Assembly: GCA_026826555.1 (NCBI GenBank)
Contig: JAKSZT010054335.1
Coordinates: forward strand, 5,296,815-5,360,814
DNA: 64,000 nt
Origin: Tolypeutes matacus
Taxonomy: Eukaryota > Chordata > Mammalia > Cingulata > Chlamyphoridae
Reading direction: 5' to 3'
Below the pieces are notes generated by a model. The model saw only the letters and a program-made list of their open reading frames with translations. It did no database searches and was not told where the DNA came from. The translations under genes and the position numbers were made by a program. Below, piece by piece: positions 13,801 to 25,800 of the stretch. The first letter of the stretch is position 1; the number at the start of each line of letters is the position of its first letter.

Positions 13801-16800
13801 CTCCGGTCTACTAAAGAGCAGAGACAGACTCTCACTTCCCTCGAGTTGCCCGAGTTTGGGGGGTTTTGTGAACCAGGGTGATTCTGTTGCCAATTGCTGC
13901 GTAACAACCCACCCCAAACGCGGTGGCGGCAAACCCAGTGGCTTTCGTGGTCATGGCGCTGGGCTGCCTGGGGGCCCCTCGGCCCGCATCGTGCCCGCAG
14001 CCGGGCACGCGGCTTGAGCACCTCCCTTCCCCGGTGGTATCTGCTCCGGGGCCTCTCCCCCCAGGGCTGGGACTGGGGGACACCAGCGAGGCTCAGGGGC
14101 GAGGAGGCGCTCGTGCTGCCGGGGCTCGCAGCTTTCGGACCTTGGGCTCTCTCCCGCTCCGTGCCATCCTGGGCGGTGGGGGGCTCTGTGCCCCGTGCAC
14201 TCTGGGTCTGCTGCCTCCCTGGGCTCTAACAAGGAAAGAGGCTGCTCAACCCCAGCCTCTTGGATTTCTCACCCCCTGCCAAGCCTTCCCTTCTGGAGGC
14301 CCCTTTCTTTATCGGGAGACCCTGTCCCCAGCTTGCATAGGGCAGTCTTTCTCTGAAGCTCCCTCCTCTCCTGTACTTGCCTCCAAATCCAGCTGCCTCC
14401 ATCTCCCCACGCCCTTCCCTTCGTAGGCTCTCAGGGCTCTTCCTCCCCTCCCGTAGGGCAGTCAGAACGTGCCTCAGGCCGGAAGCCGGGGCAGAGGGGC
14501 TCTTAGCTTCCCTTCCCTCCAGGCTCAGTCCTGTGCTGCCTGCTGTCCAGTGGCTGGAAAATGGTTTTGTCATATTTTAACCATCTTTCTGGTTGTTGAC
14601 AATAGGAGGAGCCAGTCTAGTCAGTGTGCCATGGCAAAAGCCACGAGGTGTGTCTCTTACAAAAAAACCACACAGTTGGCTTGGTTTTTAAATTCAATTG
14701 GGAATTTCTATCTTTTAACAGTAGAGTTCAATCCATTTGCATTTATCAGTATATTTGGAAATATTTTGATTATCAGAATGTTTTCTATTTGACATGATTT
14801 TTCTTTGCTCCTTTTTCTCCATTCTTCTGCCTTATAATGGATTGATCCACTTTCTTTATTTCCCTTTTTTCTTTATGTATTAGTCTGCCAAAGGGGTGCT
14901 GATGCAAAGTATCAGAAATCTATTGGCTTTTATTTTTTTTTATATTTTTTTTTATTTTTTTAAGATTTTTATTTATTTATTCATTTATCCCCCCCTTGCT
15001 GCTTGTGCTCGCTGGGTCAGCCAACCACGCCGTGCGGGCGGGCCTGCCCTCACCAGGAGGCCCTGGGAACCGAACCCGGGGCCTCCCATATGGTAAACGG
15101 GAGCCCTACTGATTGAGCCACAGCCGCTTCCCTCTATTGGCTTTTATAAAGGGTGTTTATTTGGGGTAAAAGCTTACAGCTCCAAGGCCATGGAAAGTCC
15201 AACTCAAGGTACCATAAGAGGCACTTTCTCACCAAATTCCGCTGCCACATGTTGAAGCAAGATGGCGGGCGATCTCTGCCGCGTTTCAGTCTTCCCCTCT
15301 AGGTTTCCTCTCCCTCTTTTGGCTCCATGGGCCCAGCTTCTTCCTGGTCTCAGCTGCAGGCTGGCATAGGGCCTGTATTAGTCAGCCAAAGGGGTGCTAA
15401 TGTAAAATACCAAAACTGGGTTGGTCTTTATAAAGGGTATTTATTTGCGGTAGAAGTCCACAGATACCAGGCCATAAAGCATTAAGTTTCTTCTCTCACC
15501 ACAGTCCATTGCCACGTGTTGGAGCAAGACAGCTGCCGGCGTTTGCCAGGGTTCAGGCTTCTGGGGTTCCTCTCTTCCCGGGGCTGTGTTTCTCTCCGGG
15601 CTTAGCTCCTGTTTCCTCCACGAGGTCAGCTGTAGACGATCAGGTGAACGGCTTGCTTCTCTTCCCCTGGGGCCTTCTTTCCAACATCAAAACTGCTTCG
15701 CAAAAGACTGCTTCAACTGTCCTTTGCCTTGCCTTTTATATTCAATTCCCCACCCACCAAGGGGTGGGGCTCAACGCCCTAATCCTAACCTAATCATGCC
15801 CAGATTAACAGATCAGTTTACAGCATGATCCAATTATATTTTTGGAATTCATAATTACATCAAATTCCCCAACAGTTACAGGGCCTTTCTCCCAGGGCTT
15901 CCTGTATCAGTCTCGCTCTCTTCCCAAGGTCCGCTGTGAGCTATCAGGCAATGGCCCACCTCTCCCTGGGCCATGAGCGGTTTGAGCCTCCACATGGCAG
16001 GGTCAAAATGACAAAGTTCTGTGCTCTGTGTGTCTCCTTGAGTGAGTGCCCGTTTAAATCAGGGCCAGCAAGGGGGCAGGGACTCAACCTGAGTCACACC
16101 TGCTGACGCAGTCAAATCAAAAAGCCCCAACTCAAGCTTAACAGGTAATCTCGTCAAAGGGTTTACAAACACAATCTTTCTCTTTCGGGGATTGACAAAA
16201 TGACCCCAAACTGCCCCACTGTACTAGTTTGGAAGTTATGCATTCTATCTCTATCCTGTAAGTGCTTACCCTTAACCTTCCTCATACAACACAGGTTGAG
16301 GAGTCAGTGAGTTTCCTTTTCATCTTCTTAAAGCAACAGAATAAATCTACAGTGTTTTAACTCTGATCACCCCACTTGTGTCCTCATGTTACTGTTTTCT
16401 GATCCTAACCATCCACATTCTTTTTTAACTTTCCCCCACCCCAAAATTAAACCATCCAAATTCATCTTTTAAAAACTAGTCACAATTTCTTTTTGTTTGC
16501 CAACGTGTTTAAACATTTCTTTGCTCGCTGTTGCTTCTTAGCCCTCCTTCTTGGTCCCGTTCCCTTCTACTGAAGTTTCTTTAGTTCACTGAAGCCTGTA
16601 AATGGAAATTCTTTGTTTTTTTTTTAAATGTCTTTATTAGGCCTTTCTCTTGAATGCTAATTTAATTGGGCATAGAATTCTAGATAAATGGGTCATTTCC
16701 CAACCCCCCCCCCCCAGCATTTTGAGCCTGCTATTCCATTGTGTTTTAGCATCCACTGCTGCTTTAAAAAAATCTCTCAGTTTGATTGTCATTCCATTGT

Positions 16801-19800
16801 CAACAATGTCCTTTCTCTCTAGATACTTTTTCAGACAGTCTCTTTGTCTTTGATATTTTGAAATTTTACTGCGATGTGTCTAGGTATAGATTGTATTTCA
16901 CTTTTCGTGTTCAGAAATTAGTGTGCTCTTTCAATCCCAGGGCTTCCATTCTGGAAACCTTTCAACCATTTCTCTTCATGTATTGCCTCTCCCCCATTCT
17001 CTCAGTTCTTTTCATCTAAAAACTCCTAGGCAACATATGTTAGACTTGCTGATCCTTTTCTCTACAAGTCTTGACCCCACTTAACATTTGGAGCTGAATT
17101 CTGGGTGATTTCTTCAAATCTGTCTCCCAGCTCACTAAATCTTCTCAGTTACACTTCTTCTGTCTTGAAACCTATTTCAGTTACTATGTTTTTCATTGCT
17201 AGTGATTATTTTTTTGCATGTAAAACTCCCTGTTCTCTTTCTTTTTTTATATAAAATTTTATTGAAGTATTTCATTCATACATGAACATACATAAACAAT
17301 AAGTGCACAGTAAAAGCTGTGAGCTTAGGAAACAGACCTGCATATCATCCTACAGGGCTCCCACACATCACCCACCACCGACACCTTGCATCGTTGTGAG
17401 ACATTTGTTACAAACTATGAAAGAGCATCGTCAAAATATTACTACTATTGCCCATCTCTTACATTGGTGTATTTTTCCCCAACCCACCCGATTATCAACA
17501 CCCTGTATTAGTGTTATACATTTGTTCTTGGCCATGAGAGAACATTCTCATATCTGTCCTGTTGACCACAGTCCATCTCCCACCACTGGCTTCCGTGTTA
17601 CACTGAACAGTCCGTTCAAAGCGAGCACTCAGTGGCTCTCGTTTTCATCACAGTATTGTGCTGTCCTCACCTCAGTCAAGTTTAGAACATTTTTATTACT
17701 CCAAAAGGAAAAAACCCATACCCCCTTATACTCCCCTAGCATTGTTCCTTAGAATTGATAAAATATCTTCTTTGCCATTGCTGCAAAAATATTACAATAT
17801 TACTGATAATTGTTGTCCATAAGTTACATTACTTGTAATTTTCCCATGTATCACCACATTCTTAGCATTTTGTAACAGAAGAACATTCTTATATGTGTAC
17901 CGTTAACAAGAATCTTCATCCACCACTGAAATCTCTCCTTAAATATTCCCTAGATTATCTCCAGCTTCCTTTCAATTGGCATTTATATCCAGAGACTACC
18001 CTTTCAGCCACAATCACAACCTCTTCTCTTTCTTAGGGCATTTGTTCTTTGATTAAGATTTCTTCCCTTTATTATCTCTTTTTTAAAGTTTTAAACTTAG
18101 TCCCTTAGAAATTGCCGTATCATCTCGATTACTTTTGATCCTAAGTGCTGTCTGTTGACTTGCCCTTGGGTAGATCATTTCCCTGTGTGGTTTATATTTT
18201 GGGTTTGTTTTTGTGAACTTACCTTTGCTGGGGATTCTTTTCCTTGTGGGAGTCCGAGGGCCCAGCTATGGAAGTGCTCCTGCAGGGCAGCTCTGCTCTT
18301 GTTTCTGTGGCACATTTGGGGTTCATTGCTCTCCGATCAGCACTTTATGCTCATTTTTTGGCCTAGGATTTCCTGAACACGAGTGTTGGCCTTGCATTTC
18401 AAACTTGCACGAGTGGCTTTTTCTCCCCCAGCTGAGGCCCTGGTAGACTACGAACCCCTTCTCTCTCCCTGGGCTTGTAGATGGGGATTTTCTCAGACCT
18501 CTCACCACGAGCAAAGCTCTCTTGTGAGGCTTCCGGATTTACGCAGAGGACTCACTTCCCGCCTGCGGCCTTACAGGAGCCCAAGCTCGTGTCCTCTGCC
18601 CTCACGTTGGAGGTAAAGCCCCTACCTTATGCTATTGGAAGTTTTATTAGTTCTTCTATTACAAACTTAATACTTACTTACTGCAAAAAGCTTCCTTTCC
18701 CAACCCCCAATTCCTTATTCCTCGTAGAACTGTCATCCAAAATGTTCTGCACATCAGTCACCCACACACAGGGACATGCATGGACGTGGATGTCACATCC
18801 GTCACGCAGACAGAGTCGCACTTAGTGCATCTGTACAGTTTGTGGGGTATTTCTGTATCATAAATTCCTAAAAATGGAACTGCTAACCCTAATAATTTAA
18901 AATGATGGCAAATTGCCCTTTTAAAACGAACCAGTTTACCTTCCCACCAGGAATGTGAAGTACTGACCATTTCCCTATACCCTCACCAACACTAAGTTTT
19001 GTCCATCTTTAACATGTTTGCCAAACCAGGAAGAGAAACTAGCATCTTAGTGTTGCTCGAATCCGCTCAGATGTCTCATTTGTTAGTAGGCTTTTACGTG
19101 CTCCTTTCTGATAATTCCTGTTCACGCCACTGCGCAGCTCTAGGGCTGTTTGTGCTTCTCCTGATTCACGAGTGCTTTGTGCAGCATGCACGTGGGATCG
19201 CTTACTGCGCGTGCGCTGTGGAATGCTGGGGCTGTACATCTCCGTAAAATCTGGTGTTATTCCAGGGTCCGAGGCGCCGCGGCCTCTGAGTATTCCTTAC
19301 CGGCTCCCACAGCCACAGTCCGTCCCCAGGGAGCACATTCTTAGCGTAAAGACATTCACCCGTGACCTAAGGAACGTTCACCGCCACGCTGGCTCTGGGT
19401 CAAATTGGTAAGACACTTGCCGTCCAGTGAAAATCATCCAAGAAGTGAAACAGCTTTCAAAATCGTTGGCGTTTTGTGAGTGCAATCCAGGCGATGTTGG
19501 AGAAGGGCTAGAATCACACTCAAAGCCATTGGCAGACGAGGACCTAGCGCAGCGAAACCAGAAGCGAAACTTGGTGAGGACAAAGATTGCTCAGGAGAGA
19601 ATAATCTGAATGTCTGCCAGGTCTGGGGGGTCTTGCAGGAAAGGGCAGCTGAGACCAGGCCACCTGTGAAGGAGGAGAAGCAGCTGCCTTGGTCCATGGG
19701 AGAAGCTGTGGGGGCTGCTGCTGGCAGGAAGCTGAAGGCAGGACCCCGAGGTTTTTATGCTGAGCAGCTCACGGCAGGAGTGATGCCTGGATGGCGCTGG

Positions 19801-22800
19801 GGAAGGCATGTGGGGGCAGAACAGGACAAATCGAGCGAGGTTGTTCCTCAATTTTGTGGGAATTCATAAAGGGCTTTGCCATTTTATACGGAGTTTGCTG
19901 TTGTTTTCTTTTATTATTTCCCCTATTACAAATAGAATGCAACATGAAACAAAATGCAAACTTTACTGCAATATATAACAGAAAAATGAGAGCCCCTCCC
20001 CGACAAATACTCCAGGCCTTTGCTGCGTAGTCCTCTAACTTTGTTTCCAATTCATCAGCTGAATTATATTAGCATGAATATCTATTTTAAATTTTTTAGT
20101 TGTTATACAATTTTAAATTAGACGCTATATCATGCATATTCGGCTACTTATTTCCCTTGGCAATCCATCCCAGCCATTCTGTTCATGTCAGCACATAGTC
20201 TTTTTATGGCTACATAGTTTTTCTTTAAGAATCATAAACTTTACTGTATCTTTTCCATCCTTTGGCATATATCCAAGGCACATTAGAAACTTAGAAGTTG
20301 TAAATTAATTTATTTGTATGGCTACAGAGTATTTTATTGTGGAAACCCATTCGGCTTTATTTACCATTCCTCTAATGACGGATTATTGGTGTCAGATTTT
20401 AAAAGGCTTTATTTTCTGAATAAATTTCCATCCCTTCTCATTTTACCTTGAGCTTTTTAATCAGGCATGGTTAATGATTTTTTACCCAAATGCTTTTTCA
20501 GCATCTGTTGAAAGGATCACATGATTTTCTTCCTTAACCCTCATCCTAAGGTTGAATCTTATGGTTCTTATGTTGAAAAAGCCTTGCGTTCCTAGAACTA
20601 TGTTGTGTTATTCTCTTACAGTACCACTGGATCTTATTTTTTCCCTCTTTTTTTTGCTGCAGTAGGCAGAATTCTAAGATGGTCGGTGAGTCCCTCATGC
20701 TGGGGTATGTGCCTGAGATACTTCCCTCCCCTTGAGTGTGGTGGAACCCATGAGTAGATTAAGGTATTATCCTGTGACTGTGTTAACTTCCACGGCAGAA
20801 GGGATTTTGCAGGTATAATTAAGGTTACTAATACCATCAGTGGACTCTGACTTTCTCAAAAGGGAGGTTTTCCCGGTGGGCCTGAGCTACTCCCCTGAGC
20901 CTCAGGTCAGCACCGGGGGAAGTCAGAGTAAGCAGTGAAGACGTGCTCCTGCTGGCCTCGAAGCAGCAGCTGCCGTGTCGTGGGAGGGCCACGGGGCAGG
21001 GAATGGTGCTGAAAGGCCCCAGTCAGCAGCCTGCGGGAAGGCGGGAGCCAAGTCCTACGACCACAGGAAGGGCTTCTGCCAATACCTGGACGAGGCTGGA
21101 GGAGGCCGTAGGCTGCAGGGGACAGAGCAGCCCCTCCTCACACCTTGATTCGGCCACGTGCTGCCCCGAGCACAGAGCCAGCTACCAGGCCCAGGCTTCC
21201 AACCTGCAGAGACTAGGAGACAAGGAAGCAGTGTCGCTCACAGCCACGAAGTTTGTGCCGCAGTAGACAGCTGGCGCACGTACCTGTGAAGTCAGGTTTT
21301 TAAATAAACTTTTGGGAAGGGAAAGCTGCCCATGTTTCCACTGGGGTGGACGACTCAGAATAGCAAGCACGACCGTTACCTTGGAGGTTAGACAGAACTT
21401 TCTCAAGGAAGTTTCTCTTGACCAGATGTCTTTCTCGGGGGGGAGATCTTTGACGACCTTTTTTAAAGCCCAGGTTTTCTGTCTCTTAAGTACTAGGCGC
21501 GTGCCCTCCCGGCTGCTCAGGGAGTTCAGTGGCACGGTGGCTGGCTGCTGTCTGCTGCAGCAGCTGGTGCCCAGGCGTCACTGGAGGCCCGACGCGCACT
21601 GGCCCTGCTGCTATGAACTCTCTATCCTGGGGGCCAGGGGGTCGCCGCTGTGGCACGGGCCTCTTGCTGTTTTGTAATCCCACCTGGCACCCAGTGAGCT
21701 CGTTTGATCTGAAAAACTCAGGGAGCATTTCCTTCCTTCCTTCCAGCACGGCTTCTCCGTCTTCCTTTCTCTTCCTGGAGTTCCTAGTATTTGGATATCA
21801 GAGCCTCGGATCCTGCCCTCCGTAGCGCTCGCCTTCTCACTGATTGCTGCCACTTGCTTGGGCTCCTTTTCCTCTGTTCTGCCCTAATCCCTCCAGGTTA
21901 CCCCAGGATCCCTCACGTGGCCCTTACGAGGCCCACTTCATTTTCAGTGTTTCTTATGTTCTGGAATACTTTTTTGAATTTCTAAAAGCCCATTCTCATT
22001 CTCAGTTTTGTTACTTTTTTTTTTTTTTTTTTTTTTTAAATATTTTCCAAATCTTATAAAAAAATCATTGACGCATTTTTAAGAGTCCGCTCTCCTGTCT
22101 CTTCGGCCAAGTCTGCGTGCTGGGGTGGGGGGGAGGGGCGCTGGGCAGTCGTTTGCGGCCGCCTGCTCGTCTCCCCACACTCCTGGGTCCGCCAGCCCCA
22201 GCCCCTGGGTCGTTGGAGCCGCAGGTGGTGTGAGCAGGCAGCGGGCAGTGAGGGGCAGGCCTGGGGGGCTCAGCTCAGCTCGGGCCTGCAGCCGGCCCCG
22301 AGGCCTGTGACCCGGCAGGCCAAGGTGCCGACTGCCTGGCTCGAGTCCTGGCTCTGCCTCCGCGGCTGTGTGCGCCGGGCACGTCCCCTCCCCTCTCTGG
22401 GCCTCAGGCCCTTGCAGGGAAGTGGGCTTAGGGATAGAGCCCGTCCTTCGGCTGCGAGAAGTTAAGGACTCAGTAGCCCCGGAGCATCAGAACAGGGCCT
22501 GGCACTGCCCCCCAGGGCCGGGTGCTCAGGGTGGGAGCTCCAGGGCTGGCCGGGGCGGCCGCACCATGGGGAAGCCATGCCCTGAAGCACCTTCTCCCAA
22601 GACCCCCCTCTTCCATTATCAAGGCAAACACAGCCCGCCAAGGTCACTCTGCCCAGAGCAGGGGCTCAGGCCTCGGGGTGGGGACAAGGGTGGGCCGAGC
22701 AGTAGCTCCTTCCATGTGCCCTGCCACGTTCCACCTTGGCCACACCTTGGGTGGCACAGCCCACGGACATCAGTTGTGCTGTGTTGGGGGTGAAGGTTGA

Positions 22801-25800
22801 GGGTCACTGGGCTGGGGCAGGAGGTGGAGGTGCTTGGAGAAGGTGACACCCCAGCCGAGGTTGCAGGATGAAGTGGTGGGAGTGGAGAGGGGGGTAGGAG
22901 GGCCGGGGGCCAAGCAGCCTGGTGCTGGGGTAGGGCGCAGATACCAGAGCTGGAGCGACCCCTGACACGTCATGCAAGGCAGGGGTCAAGGGGGACAGCC
23001 AGTAACTCTCAGCACCCTCAAAGCCCTCCTGACCCTCCTTGTCCCCTCCACAGCCACCGGCCCCTCAGGACACGCTTCCGCCCACCCCCATGCCTGTCTG
23101 CTCTCCCCCTCCCCAGGTGGCCACCAGCGGGATCTTTATAAACACATTCCCTTCTGGGCATTATCCAGTGGTTTCCTGTGGACCTTAGAATAAACCCAGG
23201 CTTCTTGCCAAGGCCTGCAAGGTCAGGCTTGATCCCCACCTTCCTCTCCAGCCTCTACAGGGACCACCCTCCCTCCATTCTCTACGCTCCAGGCCTGTTC
23301 CTCTTCTCAGCAGGCCATGCTTATTCCCCCTGCACCTTTTCTTCTCTCTTCCTAGGCTTCACACGCTGTTGTTCAGCCTCTGTTCAATATCACCTCCTCA
23401 AGGAGGCCTTCCCAGATTGCCCCACTTAAAATAGCATTGCCCCTGATTCCCTATTGCCTTCCTTCCATGCTTCATTCTCTTCACAGCACCTACTGCATCC
23501 CTACATTATATATATGTTTCATCTTGATGGTCCTTCTCTCCCACAAGACAGAAAGTTCCACCAGGGCAGGCACTGGAACAGTGTTTCATGAATGAGTGAG
23601 TGAGTGAGTGAGTGAATGAGGCAGTGGTGTGGGCTTCCTGAGGGGGTCACAGCCAAGACATAGTGAGGGTCATTCTCGATGAGAACTGTGGACGCCAGGG
23701 GTGTTTTGGCAGGAGAGTTATGGATGGGAAGGAAGCAAAGCTCAGTCATATTCCATGCTACGAATATGCTACCATTTGTTTTGTCTTCCCCTGTTGACTG
23801 GTCTTTATTTGCAAAAGCGCAAAACTAAAACAACCTAAAGTTTCACAGAATGTGCTTGAACAAGCTGCCTTGGCCATGCATGTTTTTCTAGGGCCCTGAA
23901 CTTTCCTTGCCAAGATTTTGTTGTAGTATTTGACCCTTCACCACGGTGGAAAGACTGCTTTCTAGAACACTGTAAATTACCAGGCTGGCGCCTTGCTTTG
24001 CACCTGTGTATGGACCCCTTTGCTTGTGTTAGATCTTGGGGGTCCTGGGGTCCTGGCTGAGACTGTGGAACCGAGAAAGCCTGAAGTGCCACCCCAGCCA
24101 CAGGAAGGGCTGTAGACCAGCCCGACTTGGTGTGAAACAACTAAAGGCAATCACTAACTCCAGAAAACCAAAAAATTTAAAAATGGCAATGTAATCGTTA
24201 GTGCACTGAGTCTGCGTCTCGCTCTGAATAATTGTTCCAATAGTGGAACCCCTGTCGAAGGCAGGCTCATGGCCTCCATCCCTTCACTCCCCGGTGCTAT
24301 CCTGTGAAGACTTTACATTACACGGCAGGAGGGACTGCAGATGTGGTTATGGCTGTGGACTGGAGAGCAGGGCGAGGGTCCCGGATTGCCCAGCTGGGCC
24401 CAGTCTCATCACTGGAGCCCTCAAAAGCAGAGCAAGTTCTCCAGCTGGGGTGGGTAAGAGGCGTGCCAGAAGCCAGTGTGTGAGAAGGACCTGCCGCGCT
24501 GTGGGCTGTGACGAGGAAGGCGGGCAGGTGGTCCCTAGAAGCTGAGCATGCTCCCGGCTGATGGCCAGCAAGGGCCCTCAGTCCATAGACTGCTCGCACT
24601 AAGCTCTGCCAACCTGAATGAACCTGGATGCAGATTCTCCTCCAAACGCTGCAGGCAGGAGCCCAGGTCAGCCAGCACCTTGATTTCCATTCGTGGAACC
24701 TGAAACGGCGAAGCCAGCTGGGCCTGCCAGACTTGTGGCCTGCAGAGCTGTGCGATGGTAAATGTGTGGCGGCCTAGGCGGCTTCAGTTTGTGGCCATTT
24801 GCTACAGCATGATAGGAAAATAACACAACACCCGAGGTTAATCTTCCTCCCCCAAAAAGGTGCCATGACTGCACTGCGAGGGAGAGACGTGATTCTGCCT
24901 GGGGTGGGGCGGGTGGGGGACCACAAGGAAACTCAGCTCTCATGTTGCATGACAGGAGGTCAGAAGCTTGTGTCTAAACCTTTACAAAGGGTTTAAATAA
25001 GCATCTGTAGAAACTGGCCATAAACAGTCAAAGCAGCAGCTGAAATTCTTGTAAGGGTTGCTTCTGGAGAGCAGGAGCTGGGAGTGAGGAAGGCCGAGGG
25101 CTGCTGGAGAACACGACCGCTAGGAGAGGCAGTGTCCTGGGTCTCTGCAGTGCAGGCAGAGGATAAGGCCTGCCTACTCGGGCCGGGCGGGTGGGCGGGA
25201 GCTGCCCCTGCCTGCCGGGGGGTGGCAGCCGTCCTCTCTCATCCGCAGGGTGGAGGAGGGCAACAGCAAGCTTCTGGAGTCCAGGAGGAGGCTCCAGGAG
25301 GAGCGCCAGCGTGCCGTGGCGCTGGAGCAGCATCTGGCCAAGATGCGCCTGGAGCCTGGGCGGGCACCTGCCGCACAGAGAGCTGTCCCCAGGAGCAGAG
25401 CAGGTGGGGCCGGGGCGGGGGTCCGGTGGCGGGCATCGAGCCGGCAGCAGGGCTCGGCCCCACCGAGGCGCGTGGGGAGCTGCTCAGAGCTCCAGGGCCC
25501 CTGGCCTGAGGTGGCCGTGCCTCTGTGGGCTGCCCGCAGCCTCCCTCTCCATGGCCACTGTCCCCAGCCCCCAGCCCGCCACCCTCTGACCCGAGCTCAC
25601 TTGATTCAAGAGTGGATCTGCTCAGGAAGCTGGGCAGCCGGGGCCGCTGCTGGGGCTCCGGGGATGCAGCTCCCACGTGCTGGTCCAGGATGGCTGCTTC
25701 CCCACCTGCAGCAGAAACCTGGTGAAGGGACAGGCGGCGTCTCCTTTCCTTTTAAGGGTCTGGCCCTGAATTGCACGCATCTCTGCTCTTGTCCTCTTGG

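Larger units (their letters stand above)
14876..16230 (-). mobile_element. LTR, older copy, split by a SINE and by a second LTR
   Basis: It begins TGTATTAGTCTGCCAAAGGG. The flanks of the two insertions (14934-15132 and 15374-15880) join into one element whose start closely resembles that of the inserted LTR. It reads as an LTR on the minus strand, because terminal TGTATTAGTC is the reverse complement of an LTR ending GACTAATACA. The right edge near 16230 is uncertain. No retroviral coding sequence is seen. Confidence 0.55.
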
